DNA from: Youngiibacter fragilis 232.1
Lineage (GTDB): Bacteria > Bacillota > Clostridia > Clostridiales > Clostridiaceae
Length of the DNA stretch: 64,000 nucleotides
Assembly (NCBI RefSeq): GCF_000495435.3
Contig: NZ_AXUN02000179.1
Coordinates: 51,890 to 115,889, forward strand
Direction: 5' to 3'
Position 1 is the stretch's first letter. Every line of letters begins with the position of its first letter. Positions 1 through 8,305 of the stretch are shown here, in pieces. Below the pieces are notes generated by a model. The model had not been told where the DNA came from and ran no database searches. It was given only the letters and a program-made list of their open reading frames with translations. A program made the translations under genes and the position numbers.

Positions 1-705
1 GGACTCGTCAGATGCAAGTCCCATGGAGGTGAGCATGGCATTGTAGGTGGCCATATTACTTCTGACATTATATGCATTTAGCCCGAGAGCTTTGGAGGTT
101 TCCTCCGACCATTTCCTTGCGTCGTCCGCCACACCGCCCATAGCCACTTCGAAAAGGTTCTCGGACTCTACAGCATCCATTGCCATCTTCGTCGCAGCAG
201 TACCAATTCCAACGAGTGGAAGGGTTACTGCAGTGGAGAGTGTTTTTCCGGCTGAGGATATTTTGTCCCCAACGGCCTTCATCTTTGCTCCTGCTTTGTC
301 CATGCTTTCAGAGAGGGCGTACCAGGCGGAACTCTTGGTCTTCAGCTCCTCAGTGGTCGCTTTTAGTTCCTGTTGCATTTTGCCAAGTTCCGCATTGGCG
401 TAGTTCAGCTTGATCTTCAGGTTCTCCGTGGCTTTGGCATCCGCACCTTTTTTCTCGACGCTCTCCTGGTAGCTGCGGGTGAGGGCTGCAACCTTATCTT
501 TTTGAAGGTCGACCTGGCGGTTTAAGCTGTCCGCCTTGAGTTTCAAGCCGTCCGTGGACTTTCCGAAGTCCCCGAGCTTCGAACTGGCGGCTGCAAATTC
601 GCTCTGGACTACCTTAAGGCTCCGTTGGATTTTGCTGACGCCCTCCTGGAAGCCGCTGTCGTCAAGGCCGATCCTTGCAACGACCGTGCTGTTGTTTCCT
701 GCCAT
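1..705 (-). CDS. Phage tail tape measure protein, N-terminal part (cut by window edge)
   Basis: Tape measure proteins set siphovirus tail length and thread the tube lumen. Only the N-terminal 235 codons are present; the gene runs off the left edge. It begins MAGNNSTVVARIGLDDSG behind a good ribosome site (GGGAGGTGAG). The heptad-rich, Ala/Lys/Glu-rich N-terminus and the following Gly-rich stretch match the complete 765-residue homologue of prophage B (56393-58690) almost codon for codon. The preceding frameshifted tail chaperone genes are the usual neighbours of a tape measure gene. Confident. Confidence 0.9.
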   Translation of the reverse strand, partial: MAGNNSTVVARIGLDDSGFQEGVSKIQRSLKVVQSEFAAASSKLGDFGKSTDGLKLKADSLNRQVDLQKDKVAALTRSYQESVEKKGADAKATENLKIKLNYANAELGKMQQELKATTEELKTKSSAWYALSESMDKAGAKMKAVGDKISSAGKTLSTAVTLPLVGIGTAATKMAMDAVESENLFEVAMGGVADDARKWSEETSKALGLNAYNVRSNMATYNAMLTSMGLASDES

Positions 706-719
706 TTATCTCACCTCCC

Positions 720-920
720 TTAGAACAGAATGTTGTCGATGGTGTCAAAGTCCGAATGCTCATCGATTCCGTTGACCGTCTTGTAGACCTTGAAAAGAGC
801 CTGGAGCTTTTTGGGGGTGCTGCTCCAGAATTGTTCCTCGCTCATCCGCAGGAGGTTCGTCCCCAAATAGAAAAGCCACTCCCAGTCCCAGCTTGCGGAA
901 CTTAAGTGGCTTTCGATTCC
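720..920 (-). CDS. Tail assembly chaperone, frameshift extension (lambda GT-like)
   Basis: This reading frame has no good start of its own. It lies in the -1 frame relative to the upstream tail chaperone gene (902-1237) and would be read as its C-terminal extension after slippage at a run of five G. It has 66 codons from the slip site, contains WDWEWLFYLGTN, and ends with a stop just before the tape measure ribosome site. A frame of identical length and placement with a very similar protein exists in prophage B (58705-58905), so it is under selection. Lambda G/GT and many siphoviruses express this position the same way. Slip efficiency is unknown. Confidence 0.75.
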   Translation of the reverse strand, partial: GIESHLSSASWDWEWLFYLGTNLLRMSEEQFWSSTPKKLQALFKVYKTVNGIDEHSDFDTIDNILF

Positions 921-1237
921 CCCGGGGCGTCTTCTGTCTCCGGCATTGACATGTTGAGCGCCTCGTTGATCGCTGTACCGAGGCTTTCAAGGTCGCTGAG
1001 TCCCAGCTGTTCGCCGATGGCCTTGAGGGTGACGCTGCCATCCTCAACTTTCACTGCGGAGTAGATCAGCGCCCTGACCGCCTTGATCTTCATGTTCTGC
1101 AAATCCTCAAAGGCGGCGTTCAGATCGCCGTAGATTTCCTCCAGTTCGCAGAAGGTGTTCATATTGAGCTTCAGCTCGTACTCCTTATTTCCGAGCTTGA
1201 ATTTGATGCCCTTGTTCTTCAGTTCAGCTGCCTTCAA
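902..1237 (-). CDS. Phage tail assembly chaperone (G-like)
   Basis: A 111-residue acidic protein beginning MKAAELKNKGIKFKLG, placed between the major tail protein and the tape measure. In siphoviruses this position encodes the chaperone that coats the tape measure before tube polymerisation. The start is a TTG codon, and the same TTG start is kept in the prophage B copy (58887-59222), which supports the choice. The end overlaps the -1 frame extension. The assignment rests on position, size and the paired frameshift ORF more than on motifs. Confidence 0.8.
   Translation of the reverse strand: MKAAELKNKGIKFKLGNKEYELKLNMNTFCELEEIYGDLNAAFEDLQNMKIKAVRALIYSAVKVEDGSVTLKAIGEQLGLSDLESLGTAINEALNMSMPETEDAPGESKAT
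917..923 (-). promoter_or_regulatory. Candidate -1 ribosomal frameshift site, GGGGGAA
   Basis: On the minus strand the zero frame reads CCG GGG GAA, six codons before the end of the chaperone gene. A one-base backward slip keeps GGG paired with GGG and enters the open frame 720-920. The same GGGGGAA occurs at the same place in prophage B (58902-58908). It is not a canonical X XXY YYZ heptamer. Confidence 0.6.
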
Positions 1238-1253
1238 ATATCATCACCCCTTC

Positions 1254-1826
1254 TTAGACCGCAGGTGTCGGCTCAGCCGGCACTGCTGTAAACCAGGCTG
1301 AGATGATCGTCGGGTCTGAGCCTGGTTCATCTTCATCTGCAATGAACCTGAAATTGCCGTCAAAGTCCCTGGAGAAGAAGGTGCCTTTAAGCTTCGCGCT
1401 TTTCGGGGAGGGCTTTTCAGCTTCAGTGTCGTACTCGTCCGTAGCCAACTCGAACTTGCCTTTCAGGAGCCATACGTAGCGGTACTTGCCGTTGTGCTTC
1501 TTCGACTTGAAACCCAGCGCCAGGGGCGGGGCGATGTCTTCCTTGCTCTCAACGAGAACGCCCTTGACTACCTTGGCACCCTGCAATGTGGCCCTGCTGG
1601 TGAGGGATAGCTGGTTAAGCTCGATCTCCACTTCCACGCTGTCAAAGGAAGAGATAATGTCTTCCACCGTATCGTCGGAGTAGATATTTTCCGAGTTGAC
1701 CTTGGGCGTGAGCTTCGCGCTTACAGCCCGTTCCAGCTTGGAGGGTGCCTGATAGGTCGCACCCGTGTTGTCGTCATCTGTCAGAAGGGCGATGTGGATG
1801 TCCCTTAATCCGATTTGTCTTGCCAT
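1254..1826 (-). CDS. Major tail (tube) protein, phi13-like
   Basis: A 190-residue protein starting MARQIGLRDIHIALLTDDD, with an alternating beta-strand pattern and a conserved segment on a structural change (FFSRDFDGNFRFIADEDE) typical of phi13/TP901-1-type major tail proteins. It would form the stacked hexameric tail tube. It is preceded by the tail terminator-like gene and followed by the chaperones, the canonical order. The prophage B copy (59240-59812) has the same length and differs at scattered positions only. Its start has a GGAGG ribosome site. Confidence 0.88.
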   Translation of the reverse strand: MARQIGLRDIHIALLTDDDNTGATYQAPSKLERAVSAKLTPKVNSENIYSDDTVEDIISSFDSVEVEIELNQLSLTSRATLQGAKVVKGVLVESKEDIAPPLALGFKSKKHNGKYRYVWLLKGKFELATDEYDTEAEKPSPKSAKLKGTFFSRDFDGNFRFIADEDEPGSDPTIISAWFTAVPAEPTPAV

Positions 1827-1829
1827 ATG

Positions 1830-2168
1830 TTAGACCTCCTTTGGTTCTAAATAGTAAAATTTGATCCCCTTGTGGTAGAGAGCCGTGTCCGGTTCGTAAA
1901 GGTCCGCTTCATCCAGCCTATTGAAGCCTGCGTTCTTCAAGGCTTGCTTGATGCCGGCTACGAGGGTGCTGTAATCCGATTTGGACCAGACGTCCACCTG
2001 GATGTAATGGCCGGTGAACGCCTCGCCGTCATCTTCAAATTCCTCTCCGGTCTGCAGGTATTCGTGAAAGGTGATATAGGTCAGAGCCTGCCCGGAGTAT
2101 TTCTGAAAACCGACCGGGACTCCCAGGGGGGTTAAGGTTTCAAGGATCAGTTTATTAAGCAAGTTCAT
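1830..2168 (-). CDS. Tail completion/terminator-like protein
   Basis: A 112-residue protein starting MNLLNKLILETLTPLG. It resembles the DUF3168/tail-terminator class in size, in the YITFHEY motif and in its position between the HK97 gp10-like protein and the tail tube. Such proteins cap the tube and help it join the head. The start at 2168 was chosen over longer upstream options because a GGGGG-rich ribosome site lies just before it and the longer frame only shadows the upstream gene. It overlaps the upstream gene by 14 bases, suggesting translational coupling. Confidence 0.8.
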   Translation of the reverse strand: MNLLNKLILETLTPLGVPVGFQKYSGQALTYITFHEYLQTGEEFEDDGEAFTGHYIQVDVWSKSDYSTLVAGIKQALKNAGFNRLDEADLYEPDTALYHKGIKFYYLEPKEV

Positions 2169-2553
2169 CAAGCCCCCTTTGAAGTTCATCTTGTATGGTT
2201 TCGTTGATCTTCTTTCTGTTTTCCAGAACGGAGTTCTCAGCCCAGTGCACGGCGGGGATCTTCGAGGTTCCCCACTCGGTGAATTTGGAGTAAAAGAATT
2301 CAGAGTTGTCGCCCTTGTTGGGGCCAATCTGAATGAAGTCAACGCCGTTGGCCGTTTCAATCTCAGATACCTGGATGTTGTCAGCCATGTGCTTTTTGTT
2401 GGAGTCGGAGCGGGGAGCTTTTCCCTCCATGCTGCCTTTGACCATAGCCGCTGATTTTTCCAGGGCATTCTTCTTGATTTGGGTACCGCGGCTTCCAAGC
2501 TTATTGACTTTGTCGATTAGCTCCTGCATGCCCTCAAGCTCAATCTTGGCCAT
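2155..2553 (-). CDS. HK97 gp10-like head-tail joining protein
   Basis: A 132-residue protein, MAKIELEGMQELIDKVNKL, with the amphipathic N-terminal helix and the later WGTSKIPAVHWAENS segment characteristic of the HK97 gp10 family, found between head-closure and tail-terminator genes. A GGAGGTGGACGTCA leader fixes the start at 2553; the much longer upstream frame is a shadow of the head-closure gene. It overlaps both neighbours by short stretches. The homologue in prophage B is 60141-60539. Confidence 0.85.
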   Translation of the reverse strand: MAKIELEGMQELIDKVNKLGSRGTQIKKNALEKSAAMVKGSMEGKAPRSDSNKKHMADNIQVSEIETANGVDFIQIGPNKGDNSEFFYSKFTEWGTSKIPAVHWAENSVLENRKKINETIQDELQRGLDELA

Positions 2554-2881
2554 TGACGTCCACCTCCAATGCTCGGATCTCCATGTACCTGTTCCTGTAT
2601 TTGATATGGTCGATGCCGGTGATGTTGTAGGTCCTGCCTTGGAAGAGGATCTGCATGGTCTGGTCGATTTCTTCCAGGAAGCGGATGGTGAACTTGACGG
2701 TGTTTTCTTCCTGGACTGACTTTGCTTCGAAATATTCTTTGCCATGCAGGTTTGTGGCCTCGGCCCATACCGTCTTTAAAACTTGGGGTAGTTCAGTCTC
2801 AAAGCCGTTCTCGTTTATGACCGGCATCACTCTTTGGATGGTGATGCGCTGTCGCATTTTTCCGATTCCCAAATTTACCAC
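2540..2881 (-). CDS. Phage head closure (head-tail adaptor) protein
   Basis: A 113-residue protein with GKMRQRITIQR at the start and the GKEYFEAK and YNITGIDHIKYRNRYMEI segments typical of the SPP1 gp16/HK97 head-closure family. It would bind below the connector ring and seal the packaged head. The predicted start is GTG; an internal ATG nine residues in aligns with family N-termini and cannot be excluded. It overlaps the upstream connector gene by 7 bases. The prophage B counterpart is 60532-60867. Confidence 0.85.
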   Translation of the reverse strand: MVNLGIGKMRQRITIQRVMPVINENGFETELPQVLKTVWAEATNLHGKEYFEAKSVQEENTVKFTIRFLEEIDQTMQILFQGRTYNITGIDHIKYRNRYMEIRALEVDVNGQD

Positions 2882-3159
2882 CCCTCTTTCCGATAGGCGA
2901 ATAGGAGCCGCTTCATCAGGTCGATCATCGAATGCATATCCACGGTTTCCCGCTGCTCATAAAGGTTCCCGATGGCATAGAGCGCGGCCTGTTTAACCGT
3001 CTCCGGTACTTCTACAAATTCTATGAGTGGGAATCGGAGGATGTCCTCGCAAAGCTCCTCTGCAGAATTGATGCAGGAGGTGATGAGCGAATCGTCCGTA
3101 TCACAGTCGACCTTCAGGTATAGTTTTGCTTCATCAAGTGTTACCAGCAATGCGCTCAC
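2875..3159 (-). CDS. Head-tail connector protein (gp6/gp15-like)
   Basis: A 94-residue mostly helical protein, MSALLVTLDEAKLYLKVD, with the D-CDTDDSLI and AAEELCEDILRFP pattern of the phage QLRG/gp6-like DNA packaging connector family. It would form the ring beneath the portal. It sits between the capsid/head-fibre genes and head closure. The prophage B copy (60861-61145) has equal length and strong similarity. Confidence 0.87.
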   Translation of the reverse strand: MSALLVTLDEAKLYLKVDCDTDDSLITSCINSAEELCEDILRFPLIEFVEVPETVKQAALYAIGNLYEQRETVDMHSMIDLMKRLLFAYRKEGW

Positions 3160-3168
3160 CTCCCAGTG

Positions 3169-3390
3169 TTATTCGGCAGCCATAAGTCCCGCAGCCTTGA
3201 GTTTGGCAAGCAGGGCGTTGAAGTCGACGACCAGTCCAGCGATGGTTGTAGCGGTGCTGTCGGCCTGGAAAGTAGCCGGAGTGAAGGCGGAGGGCAGGCC
3301 GACAACCTGGCCGCCCTCCACGATCTCAAGAGTTCCGCCGATGACGGTTTTTTCGCCGCCTTGCTCGGTATAGTTCTTTACGTTACTCAT
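3169..3390 (-). CDS. Head fibre-like small protein
   Basis: A 73-residue protein starting MSNVKNYTEQGGEKTVIGG and containing GLVVDFNALLAKLKAAGLM. The sequence pattern resembles the head fibre family (phi29 gp8.5-like N-terminal capsid-binding region), which is often found right after the major capsid gene in Firmicutes prophages. It lacks the long fibre region, so it may be only a capsid decoration or joining peptide. It is conserved in prophage B (61155-61376). Confidence 0.7.
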   Translation of the reverse strand: MSNVKNYTEQGGEKTVIGGTLEIVEGGQVVGLPSAFTPATFQADSTATTIAGLVVDFNALLAKLKAAGLMAAE

Positions 3391-3400
3391 ATCCCGTCAC

Positions 3401-4600
3401 CTACGCTTTCTGCTGAAGGACCTTGATGGCTTCGGGAAGGATCAGCTTTCCGTCGACCCTCTGTGTAGCCTTAAAGCCCACCTGTCCGGTTGCGGCGAAG
3501 AGTTCGTTCAGTCTCTGGAAGGATCTGCCCTGACGGTCAGCCACCCAGTAGTAACCGAAGTCGCCGAAGGCGATTGACTTTGCACTGGCAGCGATGGTCG
3601 GAACAAAGGCTGAAGTCTTGACCGGCCTGTTCAGGATGGTGTCAGGCTGTCCTGCCTGTATGGAAGGCTGCCAGATGTACTGCCCGTTGCCGTCTTTCAG
3701 TTTTCTGATGGCCTTGACAGTCGCATCGTTCATGACGAAGATGGCGTTCTTCCTGTATGGGGATTTCAGGCTGTAGAAAAGGTCCATGACCTCGTCGATG
3801 GTGATGGCAGTAGCTGAAGCCGCTGTAATGCCAAGCTGAGCTCCGCCGGTGGCGTTGAAGATGCCTGTGGGCTTGCCAACGCCGTCTCCAATGAAGAAGG
3901 CTTCCTCTTCCTTGGCACCGATCCTTCTGGCAAATTCCCTGGCGATATAGCTCTCCAGGTTGAAGACGCTGTCGTTTAAGAGTTCCTCAGACACCTTGAT
4001 CATGGTGGCCAGCTTGTATGCGCCGATGGAGACCTGTCCGAAGGCGTCATCGGACTCTGGGATCGCGCCTTCCTCGTCGACCCAGAATGCCGTACCCTTG
4101 GTGGCGACTACAGGGATCTTTCTGTCGCCGGATGAGGTGGTGATGACCTTGGCGATGGATCTGAAGAGGTTCTCTTCCTCCAGGGATTCGACGAGGGTCT
4201 TCTCGAATTCATCAGGCACCAGGTATCCGCCTTCGGAATCCGTGCCGATCTGAAGGGCGTTCTGCACATCGTAGCTGTTCTTGTTTCTCATGGCTTTCCA
4301 GAAAGCCTGGGTGTAGGCGTCAGATGCCTTGCCTTTCTTCATTTCGCCGGACATGTTGGCTCCGGGCTGATTGGTGATGGGAGAAGCGGTGGGTCTTGAG
4401 AGTTCGGCATCGATGGCTGCCTGGCGCTCCAGCCGCTCGATCTCTTTGCCGAGGTTCATGACGTCGGTCTCCATCTTTTCGTAGGTTTCGGTGTCTGTGG
4501 CAGAGAGCAGGCCGTCCGTACCTCTTTTGCTGTCTAGGAATGCCTTTGCGGATTCCCAGGCTTTCGCGCGTTTTTCTCTCAGTTCAAGAATTGTGTTCAT
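3401..4600 (-). CDS. HK97-fold major capsid protein
   Basis: A 399-residue protein. Residues 1-70 are a coiled-coil delta/scaffold region (MNTILELREKRAKAWESAKA). The body from about residue 100 carries HK97-family segments such as QIGTDSEGGYLVPDEFE, EELLNDSVFNLESYIAREF and GDFGYYWVADRQGRSFQRL. The delta region is expected to be cut off by the adjacent ClpP-type protease during maturation. The prophage B copy (61387-62586) has the same length with few differences, mostly in the N-terminal third. Confidence 0.96.
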   Translation of the reverse strand: MNTILELREKRAKAWESAKAFLDSKRGTDGLLSATDTETYEKMETDVMNLGKEIERLERQAAIDAELSRPTASPITNQPGANMSGEMKKGKASDAYTQAFWKAMRNKNSYDVQNALQIGTDSEGGYLVPDEFEKTLVESLEEENLFRSIAKVITTSSGDRKIPVVATKGTAFWVDEEGAIPESDDAFGQVSIGAYKLATMIKVSEELLNDSVFNLESYIAREFARRIGAKEEEAFFIGDGVGKPTGIFNATGGAQLGITAASATAITIDEVMDLFYSLKSPYRKNAIFVMNDATVKAIRKLKDGNGQYIWQPSIQAGQPDTILNRPVKTSAFVPTIAASAKSIAFGDFGYYWVADRQGRSFQRLNELFAATGQVGFKATQRVDGKLILPEAIKVLQQKA

Positions 4601-4619
4601 AGGTGTTATCCTCCTTAAA

Positions 4620-5321
4620 TTAGTGAGCTAGCAGGCTCAGTCTCTTTTCGAGCTGTTCGATTGGGGTCTTGTTCTCAGGCTTAGGCGGGATCAGTTTCAA
4701 AAGCAAAGAGTTGGTCACTGCGGTTCTTGAGAACATCACAGCTTCCAACTCTTCTTCATGATCCGTTTGATTGTCGTCGTGAAATAGCATCTTGTCAGCG
4801 AAGCCCATCTCGATGGCCTTCTTGGCGTTGAACCAGCTTTCAGCATCCATGAGCCTTGAGATCTTTGCCCGGGATAGACCCGACTTAATCTCGTAGGCAT
4901 TGATGATGGATTCCTTGACCTCGGAAAGCATCTCGATGGCCCGCTGCATTTCCTGGGAGTCCCCGATGGCAACGGTCATGGGATTGTGGATCATCATCAT
5001 TGCCACGGGCGACATCAGGACTTCTGTTCCGGCCATGGCAATGACAGATGCCGCCGAAGCGGCAAGGCCGTCGATCTTGACCGTCACATCGCCTTTGTAG
5101 TCCATCAGCATGTTGTAGATCTGCGCTGCTGCGAAAACATCCCCGCCCGGCGAATTGATCCAAACGGTAATGTCTCCCTGACAGGATTCCAGCTCCTCTT
5201 TGAAGACCCTTGGCGTCACTTCATCGCCGAACCAGGTTTCATCGGAAATCTGGCCGTTCAGGTAGAGGGTGTTGCCTGTGTCGTCTCTGACCCAGTTCCA
5301 AAATTTGCGGTTCATACTCAT
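4620..5321 (-). CDS. Head maturation protease, ClpP-related
   Basis: A 233-residue serine protease of the phage ClpP-like family. Visible are INSPGGDVFAAAQIYNML, the nucleophile region AASAASVIAMAGTEVLMSP and the MMIHNPMT segment with the catalytic His. It would trim the capsid delta domain inside the prohead. The C-terminus (PPKPENKTPIEQLEKRLSLL) is a likely coiled scaffold tail, identical in prophage B (62607-63299). Its start overlaps the portal stop (ATGA-type coupling). Confidence 0.95.
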   Translation of the reverse strand: MSMNRKFWNWVRDDTGNTLYLNGQISDETWFGDEVTPRVFKEELESCQGDITVWINSPGGDVFAAAQIYNMLMDYKGDVTVKIDGLAASAASVIAMAGTEVLMSPVAMMMIHNPMTVAIGDSQEMQRAIEMLSEVKESIINAYEIKSGLSRAKISRLMDAESWFNAKKAIEMGFADKMLFHDDNQTDHEEELEAVMFSRTAVTNSLLLKLIPPKPENKTPIEQLEKRLSLLAH

Positions 5322-6601
5322 GCATCACTTCCTTTCTGTTGAATCTGCGTGTCGGGTGCATTGGCTGTGTTTGCAAACGCCCCGGCATCTTTGAGTTTTG
5401 TCATGTTGCCGTTGATGAGGTAGAGGTTTCCGCCTTCCTCATCTGGGATTGGGTTCATATCCTCCATCTCGCGGATATCATTGGCTGACAGCCATCCGTT
5501 TTGCCTTGCGATGGAGTAGCCGTTCATGCGGCTTTGGTAATCACCTCGGAGCAGCCCGTCCACATTCAGCTTGATGAAGTACTCGGTTTTTTCACGCGGC
5601 AGGAGCAAAGACCTTTGGAGAGCTTGTTCCCAGCGGATGACCCAGGGGTCGAGGGTGTACTTTACGAACTCCAGGGATTGCTGCTCGATGTTCGAGAAGC
5701 TGGACTTTTCCAGATCCCCAACCATGTGCGGAGGGATCCGGTAGAGCCTTGCGATCTCATTGATCTGGAACTTCCGTGTTTCCAGGAATTGCGCTTCTTC
5801 CGGAGGGATACCGATCTGCTGGTATTTCATGCCTTCCTCAAGGACCGCAACCTTGTGGGCATTGTTCGTTCCCCGGTACACCTCATTCCAGGAATCACGG
5901 ACTTTCTTGGGGTCTTTCAGAACTCCAGGATGTTCCAGCACACCACCGGGGTTAGCTCCGTTGGCGAAGAAACTGGCTCCGTATTCCTCGCAGGCAAGCG
6001 TCATACCGACAGCGTTTTTGGCCATGGCGATGGGTGAATATCCTACCAAACCATCAAAGCCAAGACCAGGGATGTGCAGCACATCTTGCTTTCTAAGGAT
6101 AACGGTACCGTAGTCTTTAAAATTTGGGTTCTCGTCTGAGTTGCGAGAATAGATGTAGAAAATCTCGCCATTCTTGTCTCTTCCAACCTCCATTTTGTTA
6201 GGCAAAAGTGGGTAAAGGGCGACCACGCGTCCAGCTCCGTCCCGGATGATTTGTGCGTAGGCATTGCCCCAAATGAGCAGATGGCTCATGAGGGTTTCTC
6301 TAAAAACAAATGATGTCATCTCACTGTTCGGCTCGTCATGCAGGATGTGGTAAAGCGGATGGTCGTAAACCCTCTCCTTTCCGCCCTGGCTATAGCGGTA
6401 GACATTAAGAGGCAGCGAGGCCAGCGCTTCAGAAAGGATGCGGACGCAGGAATAGACTGCCGTGGTTTGCATGGCAGTAAACTCGTTTACAATTTTTCCG
6501 CTGGTTGTTCCTCCGAATAGGAAGGTGTAATTGGAGCCAGAGTAATAATCGCTAGGCTTGTCTCTTGCCTTGAAAATCTTTGTGAGAATTGGTATATTCA
6601 T
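5318..6601 (-). CDS. Phage portal protein (HK97 family)
   Basis: A 427-residue portal protein forming the dodecameric DNA channel of the head. Hallmarks are the early YSCVRILSEALASLPLNVY segment, YRIPPHMVGDLEKSSFSN and the C-terminal LRGDYQSRMNGYSIARQNG region. I chose the ATG at 6601 (MNIPILTKIF) because the GGAGGTG ribosome site lies inside the first codons of the longer frame that starts at 6616. Order terminase-portal-protease-capsid is canonical. The homologue in prophage B is truncated by the window edge. Confidence 0.95.
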   Translation of the reverse strand: MNIPILTKIFKARDKPSDYYSGSNYTFLFGGTTSGKIVNEFTAMQTTAVYSCVRILSEALASLPLNVYRYSQGGKERVYDHPLYHILHDEPNSEMTSFVFRETLMSHLLIWGNAYAQIIRDGAGRVVALYPLLPNKMEVGRDKNGEIFYIYSRNSDENPNFKDYGTVILRKQDVLHIPGLGFDGLVGYSPIAMAKNAVGMTLACEEYGASFFANGANPGGVLEHPGVLKDPKKVRDSWNEVYRGTNNAHKVAVLEEGMKYQQIGIPPEEAQFLETRKFQINEIARLYRIPPHMVGDLEKSSFSNIEQQSLEFVKYTLDPWVIRWEQALQRSLLLPREKTEYFIKLNVDGLLRGDYQSRMNGYSIARQNGWLSANDIREMEDMNPIPDEEGGNLYLINGNMTKLKDAGAFANTANAPDTQIQQKGSDA

Positions 6602-6628
6602 GGGCTTCACCTCCAAATAAGCTTGTCG

Positions 6629-8194
6629 TTAGAAATATAAAAGGCCTCTTTGATTGTAGACCGATTCATTGTTGTCATTACCGCCGCGGATTGCACGATC
6701 CAGTGCCATTATTGTGGCAACAGCGCCGTCGATTTTTTCGGTACTTTTTTCTTTATCCGGTTTGATATTTCCGGCTGGGTCTGTTCGGATAAAGATATTG
6801 TCCATCATCCAGCGAAGAACCGGATGCCCGCTATGGGCCAGTTTTTCCTCTAATATCAGCTTCATAAGCTCTTTTGTTGGCGGGGACATGTCTTTGAATC
6901 CCTGGCCGAATGGGACTACCGTGAAGCCCATACCTTCAAGGTTCTGGACCATCTGCACCGCCCCCCAGCGGTCAAATGCGATTTCTTTGAGGTTGTATTT
7001 CTCTCCGAGTTTTTCAATAAACGCTTCTATATAGCCGTAGTGGACTACATTGCCGTCAGTGGTCTGCACGAATCCTTGTTTTTGCCAAACGTCATAAGGC
7101 ACATGGTCTCTTCTGGCACGAAGGTCTATATTTTCTTCCGGTATCCAGAAATATGGTAATATAGAATACTTGTCGTCCTCATCCTCTGGCGGGAAAACTA
7201 AAACGAAAGCAGTAATGTCTGTGGTACTTGATAGGTCAAGACCCCCATAGCAGATGCGGCCTTCCAGCGAATCGGGATTGACCAGAAAGGAGCATTTGTC
7301 CCATTTGTCCATCGGCATCCAGCGGATAGCTTGCTTGACCCATTGGTTCAGCCTCAATTGCCGAAAGCTGTTCTCTTCGGCAGGGTTTTGCTTTGCACTT
7401 TCGCAAGCAGCCTTGACTTTATCGAGGCCAACCGTAATGCCAAGAGATGGATTTGCCTTTTTCCATACTTTTGGGTCGGTCCAGTCATCGGCTTCGTCCG
7501 CTCCGAAGATGATCGGATAGAAAGTGGGGTCGTTTTTTCTTCCTTCCAGGATATCTTGAGCTTTTTGGTGGATCTCATAACATATACTGTTTGTGTCATT
7601 GCCCGCAGTGGTGATCAGGAAGTACAGTGGCTGCGTTCTGGCATCGCCGCTACCTTTGGTCATAACATCAAAAAGTTTCCTGTTGGGTTGTGTATGGAGC
7701 TCATCAAATACGACCCCATGGGTATTGAATCCGTGCTTGTTCGAAACGTCTGCGGAAAGCACCTGATAGATGCTCCCAGTAGGCAGGTAAATCAATCGCT
7801 TCTGGGAATCCAAGATTTTCACGCGCTTTGAAAGTGCCGGGCATAGTCTCACCATGTCAGCCGCCACATTAAAGACGATGGATGCCTGGTTTCGATCAGC
7901 GGCGCACCCATAGACCTCGGCCCGTTCTTCACCATCACCGCAAGTGAGGAGGAGGGCTATAGCAGCAGCTAGTTCTGACTTGCCCATCTTCTTTGGGATT
8001 TCTACATAGGCAGTGTTGAACTGCCTGTAGCCATTTGCCTTTATCGTTCCGAAAACATCTCGGATGATTTGCTCTTGCCAGTCTATAAGTTCAAAGGGCT
8101 TTCCGGCCCATGTTCCTTTGGTATGGGACAGGCACTCAATGAATCCGACCGCATAATCAGCGGCTTTTTTGTCATAATGAGAATCTTTACCCAT
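6629..8194 (-). CDS. Terminase large subunit
   Basis: A 521-residue (from the ATG) DNA packaging motor. The ATPase has a Walker A-like VEIPKKMGKSELAAAIAL and Walker B GVVFDELHTQ; the nuclease domain begins around GGLDLSSTTDITAFVLVF. It docks on the portal and cuts concatemers. The first ATG (8194) has no good ribosome site. A strong GGAGGTGACC lies about 45 bases upstream, and the open frame continues to an ATT at 8230 giving IRKLKKYKPTQF as N-terminus, so a non-ATG start is possible. A terminator separates it from the upstream small genes. Confidence 0.96.
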   Translation of the reverse strand: MGKDSHYDKKAADYAVGFIECLSHTKGTWAGKPFELIDWQEQIIRDVFGTIKANGYRQFNTAYVEIPKKMGKSELAAAIALLLTCGDGEERAEVYGCAADRNQASIVFNVAADMVRLCPALSKRVKILDSQKRLIYLPTGSIYQVLSADVSNKHGFNTHGVVFDELHTQPNRKLFDVMTKGSGDARTQPLYFLITTAGNDTNSICYEIHQKAQDILEGRKNDPTFYPIIFGADEADDWTDPKVWKKANPSLGITVGLDKVKAACESAKQNPAEENSFRQLRLNQWVKQAIRWMPMDKWDKCSFLVNPDSLEGRICYGGLDLSSTTDITAFVLVFPPEDEDDKYSILPYFWIPEENIDLRARRDHVPYDVWQKQGFVQTTDGNVVHYGYIEAFIEKLGEKYNLKEIAFDRWGAVQMVQNLEGMGFTVVPFGQGFKDMSPPTKELMKLILEEKLAHSGHPVLRWMMDNIFIRTDPAGNIKPDKEKSTEKIDGAVATIMALDRAIRGGNDNNESVYNQRGLLYF

Positions 8195-8261
8195 GAATTG
8201 GGTTGGTTTGTATTTCTTCAGCTTTCGAATATGCGGTCACCTCCTTTAACTTCTGGACGAC

Positions 8262-8283
8262 AAAAGAAGCCCCGAAAGGCTTC
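8262..8283 (-). terminator. Rho-independent terminator before the large terminase gene
   Basis: On the minus strand GAAGCC-TTTCGG-GGCTTC forms a hairpin followed by TTTTG. It lies after the 8306-8791 gene and before the terminase ribosome site, so it may attenuate read-through into the late genes. Confidence 0.6.
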
Positions 8284-8305
8284 TCTTGAGTCAGTTTTCT
8301 GTATT

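Noticed and set aside
2155..2745. Long version of the gp10-like gene (and 60141-60800 in prophage B)
   Set aside because: The extra N-terminal part overlaps the head-closure gene in another frame and the ribosome site favours the short start.
5501..6037. Plus-strand 178-codon frame
   Set aside because: It is the antisense shadow of the portal gene, with the same conservation explained by the portal codons.
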